A stretch of 36,967 bases of DNA from contig MGQB01000032.1 in the NCBI GenBank assembly GCA_001797675.1, positions 1-36,967 on the forward strand. Reading direction: 5' to 3'. The position numbers were made by a program, and so were the translations under genes. Below the pieces are notes generated by a model that saw only the letters and a list, made by a program, of their open reading frames with translations, had not been told where the DNA came from and ran no database searches. This document shows positions 8,977-18,373 of the stretch, piece after piece. Numbering within the stretch: the first letter of the stretch is position 1; each line of letters starts with the position of its first letter. This stretch comes from Deltaproteobacteria bacterium RBG_13_43_22 (lineage in GTDB: Bacteria > Desulfobacterota > RBG-13-43-22).

Positions 8977-10431
8977 TTATTTCGGTTTGCCCGCTTTTCG
9001 GTCCAGGAATTCGTGATACCCAATGAACCGGCTGATGGCTTTGGCCGCAGAGGGCACACTGGGATAAACCGGGATCCCTGCCTCTAAGCACTTTTGTTGG
9101 GCCAGAAGAACGGCATTGATGGTTTCCGCCCGTCCTCCGGCATAAAGGACGATTACCAGGGGTTTGGATAATTGTTTGGACAGCTTGAGAAGGATAGCGA
9201 TGGTTTCATCCAAAGATTGATTTAAACGGTCTCCAATTCCCCCATAGATGTCGATCCCGAGGTGGGTCAATATGATGTCGATACCCGGGTCCCCATCGAT
9301 GGCTTTCAGCCCTTCCTCATAAAAGGCGGCCCAGGCGGCCAGACCCCTGTCCGGCTCCACCGGGTTCCGGGCACTGGTCCCGGCATCGGGGATCAATTGC
9401 TCCAGCCGTTTTTGGGTTTCAAGGTGAAATGGAGGGACCTTTAAACCTGCTGTTTCGCACATGTCCGTAGCCACCACCCCCAGTCCGCCACCCCGACCGA
9501 CTATGCCAACGCGCCGTCCGGCCGGGCGGTGTAAATAAATGAAAGCCATGGCCATGTCCAGCAGTTCCTCCAGATCGCTGACCCGAATGACCCCGGTCTG
9601 TCTGAAAAAGGCATCCCAGATGATTTCCGAACCGGCCAGGACCGCGGTATGAGAAGCCGCCGCCCGGCTGCCGCCTTCGGTTATACCGGCTTTTAGGGCG
9701 ATGACCGGTTTCTTCCTGGTGCATTCCCGGATTACGTTAAAGTATCGCCGCCCGTCTTTTACGCCTTCGATATAAGAGGCGATCACCTGGGTTTCCGGAT
9801 CGGATGAGAGATATTCGATGAAATCCGTTCCGTCGAGATCAATGGCGTTTCCATAGCTGACCACCTTGCTGAAATAAATACCCCTTTCAGTGCCCTGGGC
9901 CACCACCCTGGAGGCCGAGGCCCCGCTCTGGGAAACAAAGGCCACCGGGCCCGGTTTATTCGACAGCAGTCTGCCGAAGGTGAGCCCCCCCTTGGGATAA
10001 TAAAGCCCCATACAATTGGGGCCGATCACCCTTATTCCGGCCTCCTTGGCAATACGTTCTATTTCGTTTTGCAGCCTGATCCCTTCCGGTTTGCCGGTCT
10101 CGCTGAATCCGGCGGTAAAAACGTGGGCGAATTTGACCCCCTTGGCCGCGCAATCGGCCATGATCCGGTCCGAGATCCTGAAGGGGACATTAAAGATAAC
10201 CAGATCCACAGACCCAGGAACATTCATGATGGTGGGATAGGCCCTGAGCCCCATGATTTCAGAGGCTTTGGGATTGATCGGGTAGATCGTTCCGGGAAAA
10301 CCAAAAGCAACCAATCTGGACACCCAGCCGTCGTTTTCCATTGATTCGTTGGAGCGGGCACCAATGACGGCAATCGATCGGGGATGAAAGATTTCATCGA
10401 TCATATTTTTCAAACCTGAATCGGCCATCAT
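8977..10431 (-). CDS. NDP-forming acyl-CoA synthetase, alpha (CoA-ligase) subunit
   Basis: A 484-residue protein like the alpha subunit of ADP-forming acetyl/acyl-CoA synthetase. A CoA-binding Rossmann domain (IAVIGARSNES near 20-30) is followed by two succinyl-CoA ligase-like domains. It has GPNCMGLYYP (137-146) and AFVSQSGA (164-171). H261 in AASHTAVLAGS is the expected phospho-histidine. No ATP-grasp (beta) domain is present or encoded nearby. It is the first gene of the operon with the SDR and acyl-CoA dehydrogenase, so it probably activates the acid that they oxidise, or makes ATP from its CoA ester. Ribosome binding site AGGAGGG. Two ATGs (residues 1 and 2) are possible starts. Confidence 0.9.
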   Translation of the reverse strand: MMADSGLKNMIDEIFHPRSIAVIGARSNESMENDGWVSRLVAFGFPGTIYPINPKASEIMGLRAYPTIMNVPGSVDLVIFNVPFRISDRIMADCAAKGVKFAHVFTAGFSETGKPEGIRLQNEIERIAKEAGIRVIGPNCMGLYYPKGGLTFGRLLSNKPGPVAFVSQSGASASRVVAQGTERGIYFSKVVSYGNAIDLDGTDFIEYLSSDPETQVIASYIEGVKDGRRYFNVIRECTRKKPVIALKAGITEGGSRAAASHTAVLAGSEIIWDAFFRQTGVIRVSDLEELLDMAMAFIYLHRPAGRRVGIVGRGGGLGVVATDMCETAGLKVPPFHLETQKRLEQLIPDAGTSARNPVEPDRGLAAWAAFYEEGLKAIDGDPGIDIILTHLGIDIYGGIGDRLNQSLDETIAILLKLSKQLSKPLVIVLYAGGRAETINAVLLAQQKCLEAGIPVYPSVPSAAKAISRFIGYHEFLDRKAGKPK

Positions 10432-10551
10432 AATCCCTCCTGCATTGATGAAAAAGAATCTATCATAGGGCTCCTGGAACTGTCAAGGCAGTCATAAATC
10501 CTATTGGATACAATCAGACTTCGCTTGTCCTGTTCTTAACCACATTTGCGT

Positions 10552-10580
10552 TTGACTTATCCGATCAGGGAAGATATACA
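10552..10580 (+). promoter_or_regulatory. Promoter of the serine hydrolase gene
   Basis: TTGACT (10552-10557) and TATACA (10575-10580) are separated by 17 bp. A direct repeat beginning CCGATCAG occurs at 10561 and again at 10591, followed in each case by a similar A-rich tract. The first copy lies inside the promoter spacer, so a repressor or activator site is possible. Confidence 0.5.
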
Positions 10581-10651
10581 AAAAGAAAATCCGATCAGAT
10601 TAAGATACAAACCCATTACCAAAACCATACTTATTCAAATGGAGGAAAACA

Positions 10652-11848
10652 ATGACCAACCCATTGCCTTTTGCCAACCCCGATGAAGTGGGAATGTCTT
10701 CGGAACGTTTAAAACTTATCCGACCCATGATCCAGGACTATATCGATCAACAATTGATCCCCGGAGCGGTCTCCATGGTCGCCCGTCGTGGTAAAATCGT
10801 TCATTTCGATGTCCAGGGACATCAAAATGTTGAAAAAAAGATCCCCATGACCAAAGAGACGATTTTCCGCATCGCCTCCATGACCAAACCGATAACCTCC
10901 GTGGCCTTGATGATGCTGTATGAGCAGGGCAAATTTCAGCTCGGTGATCCCATTTCCAAATGGCTGCCGGCTTTTAAAGATATGCGGGTGGCTGTTTTTA
11001 ATGGAAGGGTATATGACCTGGTGTCAGCCGATCCTCCCATTAATGTCATGCATATTTTGACCCACACCGCCGGTTTTGCCACGGAATACAATCCTCATAA
11101 TCAGGAACTATATCGGCAGGCCGCTAAATTCCGCAGCCGCCGGGAGGTCATCGGCGACTTTGTGGACCGGCTGGCTGCGGTTCCCCTGAATAACCATCCC
11201 GGAACCATGTGGGATTATTCCCGCGCCACCTGTGTGGTGGGCCGGCTGGTAGAGGTATTATCCGGACAGACCCTGGCGGATTTTTTTAAGGAGCACATTT
11301 TCGAGCCGATGGGGATGGTGGATTCCCATTTTTTCCTGCCGGAAGAAAAACTTCCCCGTTTTGCCGCGGCCTACATACCGGGGGAGGATAAAAAAATCAA
11401 ACTGACCGATCCGGATACAACCGACAGTTTTTGGCTCAGCAAACCCGGTATCTACTACATGGGTTCCGGCGGACTGGTCTCCACGGCCTCGGATTATTTC
11501 CGTTTCGCCAATATGCTGATGAACGGGGGTAAGAGCGGAGAGAAGAGAATCCTGAGCCGGAAGACCATTGAACTGATGACCCTGAATCATATCGGCGATC
11601 GACCGGTCTGGCTGACCGGCCCGGGCAACGGATTCGGACTGGGATTCGGGGTTACTCTGGACCGGGGGCAGACGCACAAAATGGTCACCGAAGGCTCCTA
11701 TACCTGGGGCGGGGCTTTTTGCACCTATTGGTGGAATGATCCCAGGGAGAAGTTGTTCGGTTCGGTTTTTACCCAGGTCCGTCCCTACGATCATCTCAAT
11801 ATCCGGGCGGATATGCAGACGATTGCCACCCAGGCGATAGACGATTAA
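10652..11848 (+). CDS. Beta-lactamase-fold serine hydrolase (class C type esterase)
   Basis: A 398-residue serine hydrolase of the beta-lactamase/EstB family. The nucleophile motif is S76-M-T-K79, and Tyr189 in WDYSRAT is the usual second catalytic residue. No signal peptide is visible, so it is probably cytoplasmic, which favours esterase or lactone hydrolase activity over antibiotic resistance. Ribosome binding site GGAGG. It is divergent from the acyl-CoA ligase operon and followed by an amidohydrolase on the same strand. An ester- or lactone-opening step feeding the CoA pathway is plausible but inferred. Confidence 0.9.
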   Translation: MTNPLPFANPDEVGMSSERLKLIRPMIQDYIDQQLIPGAVSMVARRGKIVHFDVQGHQNVEKKIPMTKETIFRIASMTKPITSVALMMLYEQGKFQLGDPISKWLPAFKDMRVAVFNGRVYDLVSADPPINVMHILTHTAGFATEYNPHNQELYRQAAKFRSRREVIGDFVDRLAAVPLNNHPGTMWDYSRATCVVGRLVEVLSGQTLADFFKEHIFEPMGMVDSHFFLPEEKLPRFAAAYIPGEDKKIKLTDPDTTDSFWLSKPGIYYMGSGGLVSTASDYFRFANMLMNGGKSGEKRILSRKTIELMTLNHIGDRPVWLTGPGNGFGLGFGVTLDRGQTHKMVTEGSYTWGGAFCTYWWNDPREKLFGSVFTQVRPYDHLNIRADMQTIATQAIDD

Positions 11849-11923
11849 TTGGAAATATTGTCCCCTCTCCCCCATTAAATTTGGGAGAAGAACCTAACCA
11901 AACCTAATTAAAATTTTTCTTTT

Positions 11924-11990
11924 CCGGGTTGCGGGTTTAGAAGTCAAAGCCTTTTTTCTAAAAACCCGTAACCCGCAACCCGCAACCCGG
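11924..11990. repeat. Inverted repeat of GGGTTGCGGG/CCCGCAACCC phrases
   Basis: The left arm CCGGGTTGCGGGTTT (11924-11938) is exactly complementary to the end-phase of the right arm. The right arm is itself three tandem phrases of the form AACCCGYAACCCG ending at 11990. It lies 75 bp after the serine hydrolase stop and may fold as a long hairpin, but no T-tract follows. Similar tandem phrases without the partner arm occur near 19580-19604. Confidence 0.7.
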
Positions 11991-12080
11991 AACACCAATT
12001 GAAGTCAGGGATAAATTCTCAGATCCTATAGTCAAAGAATCTAAAATATTGACGACCAGAGAAACATTAAGGAGGAAATT

Positions 12081-13097
12081 ATGACTAATAAAACTCCGGG
12101 CACTCCTGAGTGGCTGGCCCAGGTGGTCGAAGAGATTGTCGAACCCGAACGCCCCATTGTCGATCCTCATCACCATTTATGGGAAAGACCGGGCGGACGG
12201 TCTTATTTGTTAAAAGACCTGTGGGCCGACACAGGCTCCGGTCATCGTATTGTCAAAACGGTCTTTATCGAATGTCATGCCAGTTACCGGACCGAAGGTC
12301 CTGAACATCTTCGTCCCATCGGTGAAACGGAGTTTGTAGCCGGGATCGCCGCGGAAAGCGCAAAAGGGGGAAAAGGGCGTGCGGAAATATCCGCTATCGT
12401 GGCCCATGCCGATCTGACCCTGGGTCATCAGCTCGAAGAGGTGCTACAAGCCCATGAAGAGGCCGGGCAGGGATTGTTTAAGGGCATTCGTCATGCAGGG
12501 GCAAGTGATAAAAACAAGGAGGTTTTTTTCATTCCCGGACGGGCACCGGAGCATTTATATCAAAGGGAGGACTTCAGGCAGGGGTTGAAGGTGCTGGCCC
12601 GCAGGGGACTCACCTATGACACCTGGCATTATCACCACCAGAACCCGGCCTTTGCGGAATTGGCCAGGGCTGTACCGGAAACCCGGATGATCCTTGATCA
12701 TTTCGGTACCCCATTGGGGGTGGGTCCCTACCGGGATAAACGGGAAGAGATTTTTGCCCAATGGAAAAAGGATATAGCCGAAATCGCCAAATGTGAAAAC
12801 GTTTTCGCCAAGCTCGGCGGGTTGGCCATGCCCGATAACGGGTTCGGCTGGCATACCCGAGAAATCCCGCCTTCATCGGCTGAATTTATCGAGGCTCAAA
12901 AAAGGTATTATATGCACACCATTGAATGCTTCGGGCCGAAACGCTGCATGTTTGAAAGCAATTTTCCGGTGGATAAATTTTCCCTGTCTTACCCGGTGGT
13001 CTGGAATGCCTTTAAAAAATTAGTGGCCGATTTTTCCGAAGACGAGAAGGAGGCTCTTTTCCGAGGTACAGCAACACAGGTTTATCGTTTGGGTTAG
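12081..13097 (+). CDS. Amidohydrolase-family TIM-barrel hydrolase
   Basis: A 338-residue protein of the amidohydrolase_2 family (related to L-fuconolactonase and 2-pyrone-4,6-dicarboxylate lactonase types). The first-strand metal motif reads IVDPHHHLW (H30-H32). Later motifs are MILDHFGTPLG and CMFESNFPVDK, the latter holding the usual strand-8 region. The ribosome binding site is AAGGAGG. Lactone or C-C bond hydrolysis is the family expectation; the true substrate is unknown. It follows the serine hydrolase by 232 bp, so it may be transcribed separately. Confidence 0.88.
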   Translation: MTNKTPGTPEWLAQVVEEIVEPERPIVDPHHHLWERPGGRSYLLKDLWADTGSGHRIVKTVFIECHASYRTEGPEHLRPIGETEFVAGIAAESAKGGKGRAEISAIVAHADLTLGHQLEEVLQAHEEAGQGLFKGIRHAGASDKNKEVFFIPGRAPEHLYQREDFRQGLKVLARRGLTYDTWHYHHQNPAFAELARAVPETRMILDHFGTPLGVGPYRDKREEIFAQWKKDIAEIAKCENVFAKLGGLAMPDNGFGWHTREIPPSSAEFIEAQKRYYMHTIECFGPKRCMFESNFPVDKFSLSYPVVWNAFKKLVADFSEDEKEALFRGTATQVYRLG

Positions 13098-13126
13098 GAA
13101 GACCGGTACTGTTTTTTTCAGAAGGT

Positions 13127-13159
13127 TAAAAAAAGGGTTAGGGGCATCCCCTAACCCTT
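13127..13159 (-). terminator. Intrinsic terminator of ppdK, shared between convergent genes
   Basis: AAGGGTTAGGGG and CCCCTAACCCTT form a perfect 12-bp stem with a 3-base loop. On the minus strand the stem is followed by a run of T residues, a canonical stop for ppdK. On the plus strand the same hairpin lies 36 bp after the amidohydrolase stop but is followed only by a mixed T-rich stretch, so it is weaker there. Confidence 0.88.
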
Positions 13160-13182
13160 AAACTTCTTTCACTTCTTATGAG

Positions 13183-15969
13183 TTACGCTTTCTTTTTCTT
13201 CTCCATCCTCTCTTTAATGGCGGCCTGGGCCGCGGCCAATCGGGCGATGGGCACCCGGAAGGGTGAACAGCTCACATAGTCCAAATTGAGGGAATGGCAG
13301 AATTCAACTGATTTCGGCTCTCCGCCATGTTCGCCGCAGATACCGATCTTCAGGTTCTTTTTGACCTTCCGGCCTTTTTCCACGGCTATTTTCATAAAGG
13401 CCCCTACTCCATCTATATCAATGGTGATGAAGGGATCTTCCTGGAGAATGTGTTGTTCCTGATAATAAGGCAGGAACCGGCCGGCATCGTCCCGGGAAAG
13501 CCCGTACACGGTCTGGGTCAAGTCGTTGGTGCCGAAGGAATAGAAGTCGGCTTGTGTGGCGATTTCATCCGAAGTGACACAGGCCCGGGGCAGTTCGATC
13601 ATGGTCCCCACCAGGTAACTGACCTTGACCTTGTTTTTTTTCTGGACCGTTTCGGCGGTTTTGATGGTCAGCTTACGCATGGATTCCAGTTCGTTCACAT
13701 GGCCCACCAGGGGAATCATGATTTCCGGTATGACTTTGACCTTTTTTTTGGTCAATTCACAGGCGGCCTCCATGATGGCCTGGACCTGCATTTCATAGAT
13801 TTCCGGAAAAGTGATACCCAGCCGGCAGCCCCGGTGGCCCAGCATGGGATTGAATTCGTGGAGGGACTCATTTTTGGCCTTCAATTGGGCAAAGGGGACT
13901 TTCATTTCCCGGGACAGTTCCTGAAGTTCCTCTTCTGTTTTGGGTAGAAATTCATGCAAGGGAGGGTCGAGAAGGCGGATGGTCACCGGCAGTCCATCCA
14001 TGGCCTTGAAGATGCCGATGAAATCGGCCTTTTGGGTGGGAAGGAGTTTGGCCAAGGCCTTTTGCCGGTCTTCCAGGGTGTCGGAGAGGATCATCTCCCG
14101 CACTGAGCGAATCCGGTCGGCCTCAAAAAACATATGCTCCGTTCGACACAGGCCGATGCCCTCGGCCCCGAAGTTCCGGGCGATTTTTGCATCCTCAGGC
14201 CGGTCGGCATTGGCCCTGATTTTTAATTGTCGGCTCTGGTCGGCCCATTTCATCAATTTCAGGTACAAGGGATTATTGGCCGGATCGGCCGGTAACAGTT
14301 TTAACTGTCCATTGAAGACACGGCCCCTGGTGCCGTCCATGGTGATCCAGTCCCCTTCCCGAAGTTCCCGGCCGTTGACCCGGATGACTTTATTATGGGC
14401 ATCGATGTCCAGGGCATTGGCCCCCACTACACAGCATTTGCCCCAGCCCCTGGCCACTAAAGCCGCATGACTGGTCATGCCCCCCTTGGCCGTCAGGATG
14501 GCCTGGGCGGCGTGCATCCCATGGACATCTTCCGGAGAGGTTTCATTGCGGACCAGGATCACCATTTCCCCCCGTTTGGCCCAGTCTTCGGCATCATCGG
14601 CGGTAAAAACAATCCGCCCGACAGCCCCGCCCGGACCGGCCGGAAGCCCCTTGACCAGTTCTTTGGCTTTTTTACCGGCCTCGGGATCCACACTGGGGTG
14701 CAACAGCTCATCGATCTGATCGGGATTGACCCGGAGCAGGGCTGTTTCCTTGCTGATCAACCGGGATTCGGCCATTTCCACGGCCATCCGGATGGCCGCC
14801 TGGCCGTTTCGTTTCCCGGTGCGGGTTTGAAGCATCCAGAGTTTACCGTCCTCGATGGTGAACTCGATGTCCTGCATATCGGTATAATGTCTTTCCAGTC
14901 TCTTCTCGATCTTGAATAATTGATTGTACAGGTCGGGCATCATTTCTTCCAGAGAAGACAGATGCCTTGTATCCGCCGTCTTTCCCGCCTGGTTGACCGG
15001 ATTGGGGGTGCGAATGCCGGCCACTACATCCTCTCCCTGGGCATTGGGCAGCCATTCGCCGTAAAATACATTTTCCCCGGTGGCCGGATTCCGGGTAAAG
15101 GCCACGCCTGTGGCCGACGTATCCCCGGTATTACCAAAGACCATGGCCTGGACGTTGACCGCCGTGCCCCAGTCTTCCGGTATGCCTTCAATCTTGCGGT
15201 AAGAAACCGCCCGTTTCCCCATCCAGGAGTGAAAGACCGCCCCGATTCCTCCCCAGAGCTGCTTGGCAGGGTCATCGGGAAATTCCTTTTTCAGGGTGGC
15301 CTTGATGATCTGTTTGAATTGCTCGCATAAAATCTTAAGATCCTCGGCAGTCAACTCTGTGTCCTGATGGACGCCTTTCTTTTCCTTAAGAACGTCCATG
15401 GCCTGTTCCAGCTTCTGACGGATGCCTTCCCCCTCGGCCGGTTCAATACCGGCGGCCTTTTCCATGACCACATCGGCGTACATCATCAACAGCCGTCGAT
15501 AGGCATCATAGACAAACCGTTCATTGTGGGTCCTTTGGATCAATCCGGGAATGGTTTTGGTGGTCAATCCCAAATTCAAGACGGTTTCCATCATACCCGG
15601 CATGGATCTTCTGGCCCCGGAGCGGACCGACAGCAAAAGGGGATCGGCCGGGTCCCCATATTTCCGGCCCATGATTTTTTCCACCCTGACCAGGGCATCC
15701 TCCACCAGTTTGGTTAATTCCCCGGGGTAGGTCTGTTTGTTCTGATAGTAATAGGTGCAAACCTCGGTCGTGATGGTAAATCCGGCAGGAACGGTTACGC
15801 CCAGATTGGTCATTTCGGCCAGATTGGCCCCTTTGCCGCCCAGCAGATTTTTCATGTCGGCGTTCCCATCGGCCTTGCCCTTTCCGAAGAAATAGACATA
15901 TTTTTTGCTTCTCGTGGGTTTGGATGATTTCTTGGATGCGGTTTCAACTTTTCCTTTATTTTTCTTCAT
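13183..15969 (-). CDS. ppdK: Pyruvate, phosphate dikinase
   Basis: A 928-residue enzyme interconverting pyruvate + ATP + Pi with PEP + AMP + PPi. The N-terminal ATP-grasp region holds the PPDK signature LLLSVRSGARRSMPGMMETV (111-130). The phospho-histidine domain has GGMTSHAALVARG with H501, and the C-terminal PEP/pyruvate barrel has IGLCRTEHMF and CGEHGGEP with C878 as general acid. The order and spacing match the Clostridium symbiosum enzyme. The first about 24 residues are a lysine-rich extension before YVYFFGKG. Ribosome binding site AGGAGG. In anaerobes it can run in either the gluconeogenic or the PPi-saving glycolytic direction; the sequence does not say which. Confidence 0.98.
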   Translation of the reverse strand: MKKNKGKVETASKKSSKPTRSKKYVYFFGKGKADGNADMKNLLGGKGANLAEMTNLGVTVPAGFTITTEVCTYYYQNKQTYPGELTKLVEDALVRVEKIMGRKYGDPADPLLLSVRSGARRSMPGMMETVLNLGLTTKTIPGLIQRTHNERFVYDAYRRLLMMYADVVMEKAAGIEPAEGEGIRQKLEQAMDVLKEKKGVHQDTELTAEDLKILCEQFKQIIKATLKKEFPDDPAKQLWGGIGAVFHSWMGKRAVSYRKIEGIPEDWGTAVNVQAMVFGNTGDTSATGVAFTRNPATGENVFYGEWLPNAQGEDVVAGIRTPNPVNQAGKTADTRHLSSLEEMMPDLYNQLFKIEKRLERHYTDMQDIEFTIEDGKLWMLQTRTGKRNGQAAIRMAVEMAESRLISKETALLRVNPDQIDELLHPSVDPEAGKKAKELVKGLPAGPGGAVGRIVFTADDAEDWAKRGEMVILVRNETSPEDVHGMHAAQAILTAKGGMTSHAALVARGWGKCCVVGANALDIDAHNKVIRVNGRELREGDWITMDGTRGRVFNGQLKLLPADPANNPLYLKLMKWADQSRQLKIRANADRPEDAKIARNFGAEGIGLCRTEHMFFEADRIRSVREMILSDTLEDRQKALAKLLPTQKADFIGIFKAMDGLPVTIRLLDPPLHEFLPKTEEELQELSREMKVPFAQLKAKNESLHEFNPMLGHRGCRLGITFPEIYEMQVQAIMEAACELTKKKVKVIPEIMIPLVGHVNELESMRKLTIKTAETVQKKNKVKVSYLVGTMIELPRACVTSDEIATQADFYSFGTNDLTQTVYGLSRDDAGRFLPYYQEQHILQEDPFITIDIDGVGAFMKIAVEKGRKVKKNLKIGICGEHGGEPKSVEFCHSLNLDYVSCSPFRVPIARLAAAQAAIKERMEKKKKA

Positions 15970-16016
15970 GCTTCTTGGCCTCCTGCATTTTATTAATTCG
16001 ACAGCTTAATAACGGC

Positions 16017-16045
16017 ATTTGAACGGGTTAAGCGACCTGTGTCAA
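16017..16045 (-). promoter_or_regulatory. Promoter of ppdK
   Basis: On the minus strand TTGACA (16040-16045) and TCAAAT (16017-16022) are 17 bp apart. This gives a start site about 40 bp before the ppdK ATG. The -10 box is only a partial match. Confidence 0.45.
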
Positions 16046-16109
16046 GAATACTTTTAAGGAGTCCACAATCGGTTATCCTGTCACCTGCCACTGGCCACTT
16101 TTTTTTATC

Positions 16110-17093
16110 TCACCAGCGAATAAGGGCACTACCCCAGGTCAGGCCCCCGCCGAAGGCCGTCAGCAAGATCAGATTGCCTTTTTGAATGGCACCGGTGCGA
16201 ACCGCCTCATCCAAGGCGATGGCCACCGAGGCCGAGGAGATGTTACCGTATTTTTCGATGGTCATAAAAAATTTTTCCATCGGAAGATCCAATCGTTTGG
16301 CCAGGGATTGTATCATTCGAAGATTGGCTTGATGGGGAATGACCCAATCAACCTCCTTGATATTATAGCCATTGGTCTCGACGGCTTCCAGAGAGGCATC
16401 GGCGAAGTGTTTAACCGCCACCCGGACCGAGGCACTGGCCTCGATCATTTTGAGGGTGTGAAGGTCCTTGTCCACACTCTCATGAGAGATAGGGGTCGTC
16501 TTGGAACCCCCTCCGGGCATTAACAGATTGGTCCCATTGGCCCCGTCGGTATGAATATGGGTGGAAAGGATTTGGGGACCGTCTCCCTCTCCGGAAAGAA
16601 AAACAGCCCCGGCCCCGTCACCCCAGAGGATGGCCGTAATTCGATCTTTCCAATTTAATGTCCTGGTCATTATTTCAGAGGCCACGACCAAGACGTTTTG
16701 AACCGTTCCGGACTTTAAATATTGTTCGGCGACGTTCAGGGCAAAGATAAAACCGGAACAGGCTGCGGTTATATCAAAAGTGACCGCCTGGGGGGCTTCC
16801 AATTTGGCCTGGAGCCAGTTGGCTGCTGCCGGACAATGGGTGTCCGGGGTTATGGTGGCCAGGATGATCAACTGAACCTCTTCGGCCTTTTTCCCGGCCA
16901 TTTCCAAAGCCCCGCGTGACGCTTCCAGGGCCAAGTCGGAGGCGGCAATTTCCGGATCGGCGATGCGCCTTTCATGAATACCAGTTCGCTGGGAAATCCA
17001 TTCGTCGGTGGTGTCTAGAATCTTTTCAAGATCCCGGTTGTGAAGAACTCGGGGCGGGACATAACTTCCTGTTCCCAGAATTTGAATCGGCAT
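16110..17093 (-). CDS. fabH: 3-oxoacyl-ACP synthase III (FabH-like)
   Basis: A 327-residue ketoacyl-ACP synthase III, which condenses an acyl-CoA with malonyl-ACP to start fatty acid synthesis. Catalytic Cys112 lies in ITAACSGFIFAL, the His in WVIPHQANLRM and the Asn in EKYGNISSAS, so the Cys-His-Asn triad is complete. The frame is open 26 codons further upstream, but the ATG at 17093 (MPIQILGTGSYVP) matches the family start and has GGAAGGAG 8 bases before it. No other fab gene is adjacent, so this may be a paralogue with a special starter unit. Confidence 0.93.
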   Translation of the reverse strand: MPIQILGTGSYVPPRVLHNRDLEKILDTTDEWISQRTGIHERRIADPEIAASDLALEASRGALEMAGKKAEEVQLIILATITPDTHCPAAANWLQAKLEAPQAVTFDITAACSGFIFALNVAEQYLKSGTVQNVLVVASEIMTRTLNWKDRITAILWGDGAGAVFLSGEGDGPQILSTHIHTDGANGTNLLMPGGGSKTTPISHESVDKDLHTLKMIEASASVRVAVKHFADASLEAVETNGYNIKEVDWVIPHQANLRMIQSLAKRLDLPMEKFFMTIEKYGNISSASVAIALDEAVRTGAIQKGNLILLTAFGGGLTWGSALIRW

Positions 17094-17272
17094 GTTGCAA
17101 TACTCCTTCCAGATAAAGAGGTCCGGTAACTTCAGCTTTTTTCTATGTTGAGTCGAATGACAGTGGTCCAATTTTCATTGACCGGGAAGAAAATGAGTTC
17201 CTTGAGGTTACAAAATCAGAGGCTGTCTGTCAATAACCTAATCGTTTATTGATTCTAAAAGATCTTGTCAGG

Positions 17273-18373
17273 TTACCATCGGGCGTTAAACCCCCGTGTG
17301 TCGATGTGGAGTGAAGGTCCGTTTTTCCCACGGTCAAAAACCCCCATTCCTCCCCTTAATCCAGTTTTACTATCGACTTCTTCAATAAATCTGGCTAGGA
17401 CCATGACATCTTCCCGATCTATTAGACCATCGCAGTTCAAGTCATCCATGAAGCCGTCCTCCGGCGACAGGTCAACGATAAGGTCGGCGGCATCGCCGTA
17501 TATATGCCTGCTCCAAAGGGCTCCGGCAACCGTTTGATTGTACCTGGGGGTTCGGAAACCGCTGAGGATGGTCAACCGAGCCTCCGGGTTTTGGGAATAT
17601 TGCTTCAGATAAAGGGTCAACCATTCCAACTTAAGCAATAGGGCGGGCGAAAGGGCTATATAGTGAGGAAAGGGAACATTAAGGTGGCTGATAAAGTCCC
17701 TTAATCGATAATGTTGAGAAACAAATCTTTCCAGATTTGAGGCGTTGACTTCAATAAACCCTTTGGGAGGAAGATAGTTGGATCGGGCTATTTTGGGGAT
17801 TACCTTCTCCGGGGCCTCTTCCGGATCGGGGTAAAAGCCTATGGGGAACCGATCGATATACCCATCCATCACCCTAGAAAAGGGATGAAGGACAATGACC
17901 AGCAGGGCAGGCCCCAGGTTTTCTCTTCCGGGTCCTTGGATTGACTTCGGAGAGACAGGGTTCTGATTCGATAACGGCCGGTTCTCAATTTTCAAGGGAT
18001 ACAAACCGGGACCTTCGGAAATGGTCCCTGAAAAGCGATTGTTTCCAATATAGTTCATTGGATGACCGTTAAATACAACCGACCAGGATTCCGTATTCGG
18101 CCTGGAATTCCTTGGATGACCGGAGGTTGGTTCATTTTCATCTTGAATCCGGATGTCCAGGGGATCCTCGGGAAGCATAAGGAGGGTGGGGACCATAGGG
18201 GAAATCTTTTGGCCGTTGACCTCTATCCGCATCCCGGAGAATTCAGGGGCCGGCGGTTGGAGGATAGTTGCCGGACGGGGTTTAAAAGCCACTGGTGATT
18301 TAGCACAACCAATCAAGAATAACACAAAAAGAAGGAGAAAAAGGAGTGAGGTACTTTTTGTCGGGTAGGGCAT
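17273..18373 (-). CDS. Lipoprotein with M15-type peptidase domain and dockerin-like calcium loop
   Basis: A 366-residue predicted outer- or inner-membrane lipoprotein. The signal peptide ends in lipobox LIGC, with C23 as the lipidated residue. Residues about 215-366 resemble the M15 (YcbK/DUF882-like) peptidase fold: GFRTPRYNQT, then SRHIYGDAADL and a final LHIDTRGF holding the metal-ligand His and Asp positions. Between these motifs is the loop DLNCDGLIDRED (311-322), a perfect EF-hand/dockerin pattern. A role in peptidoglycan cleavage or binding is a family-based guess. The frame is also open from a TTG at 18394; the ATG at 18373 is preferred because it gives a better signal peptide, though neither has a clear ribosome binding site. 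Confidence 0.8.
   Translation of the reverse strand: MPYPTKSTSLLFLLLFVLFLIGCAKSPVAFKPRPATILQPPAPEFSGMRIEVNGQKISPMVPTLLMLPEDPLDIRIQDENEPTSGHPRNSRPNTESWSVVFNGHPMNYIGNNRFSGTISEGPGLYPLKIENRPLSNQNPVSPKSIQGPGRENLGPALLVIVLHPFSRVMDGYIDRFPIGFYPDPEEAPEKVIPKIARSNYLPPKGFIEVNASNLERFVSQHYRLRDFISHLNVPFPHYIALSPALLLKLEWLTLYLKQYSQNPEARLTILSGFRTPRYNQTVAGALWSRHIYGDAADLIVDLSPEDGFMDDLNCDGLIDREDVMVLARFIEEVDSKTGLRGGMGVFDRGKNGPSLHIDTRGFNARW

Noticed and set aside
10652..11848. Antibiotic-resistance beta-lactamase
   Set aside because: There is no signal peptide, and the tyrosine motif is YSR as in esterase-like members, so a resistance role is not supported.
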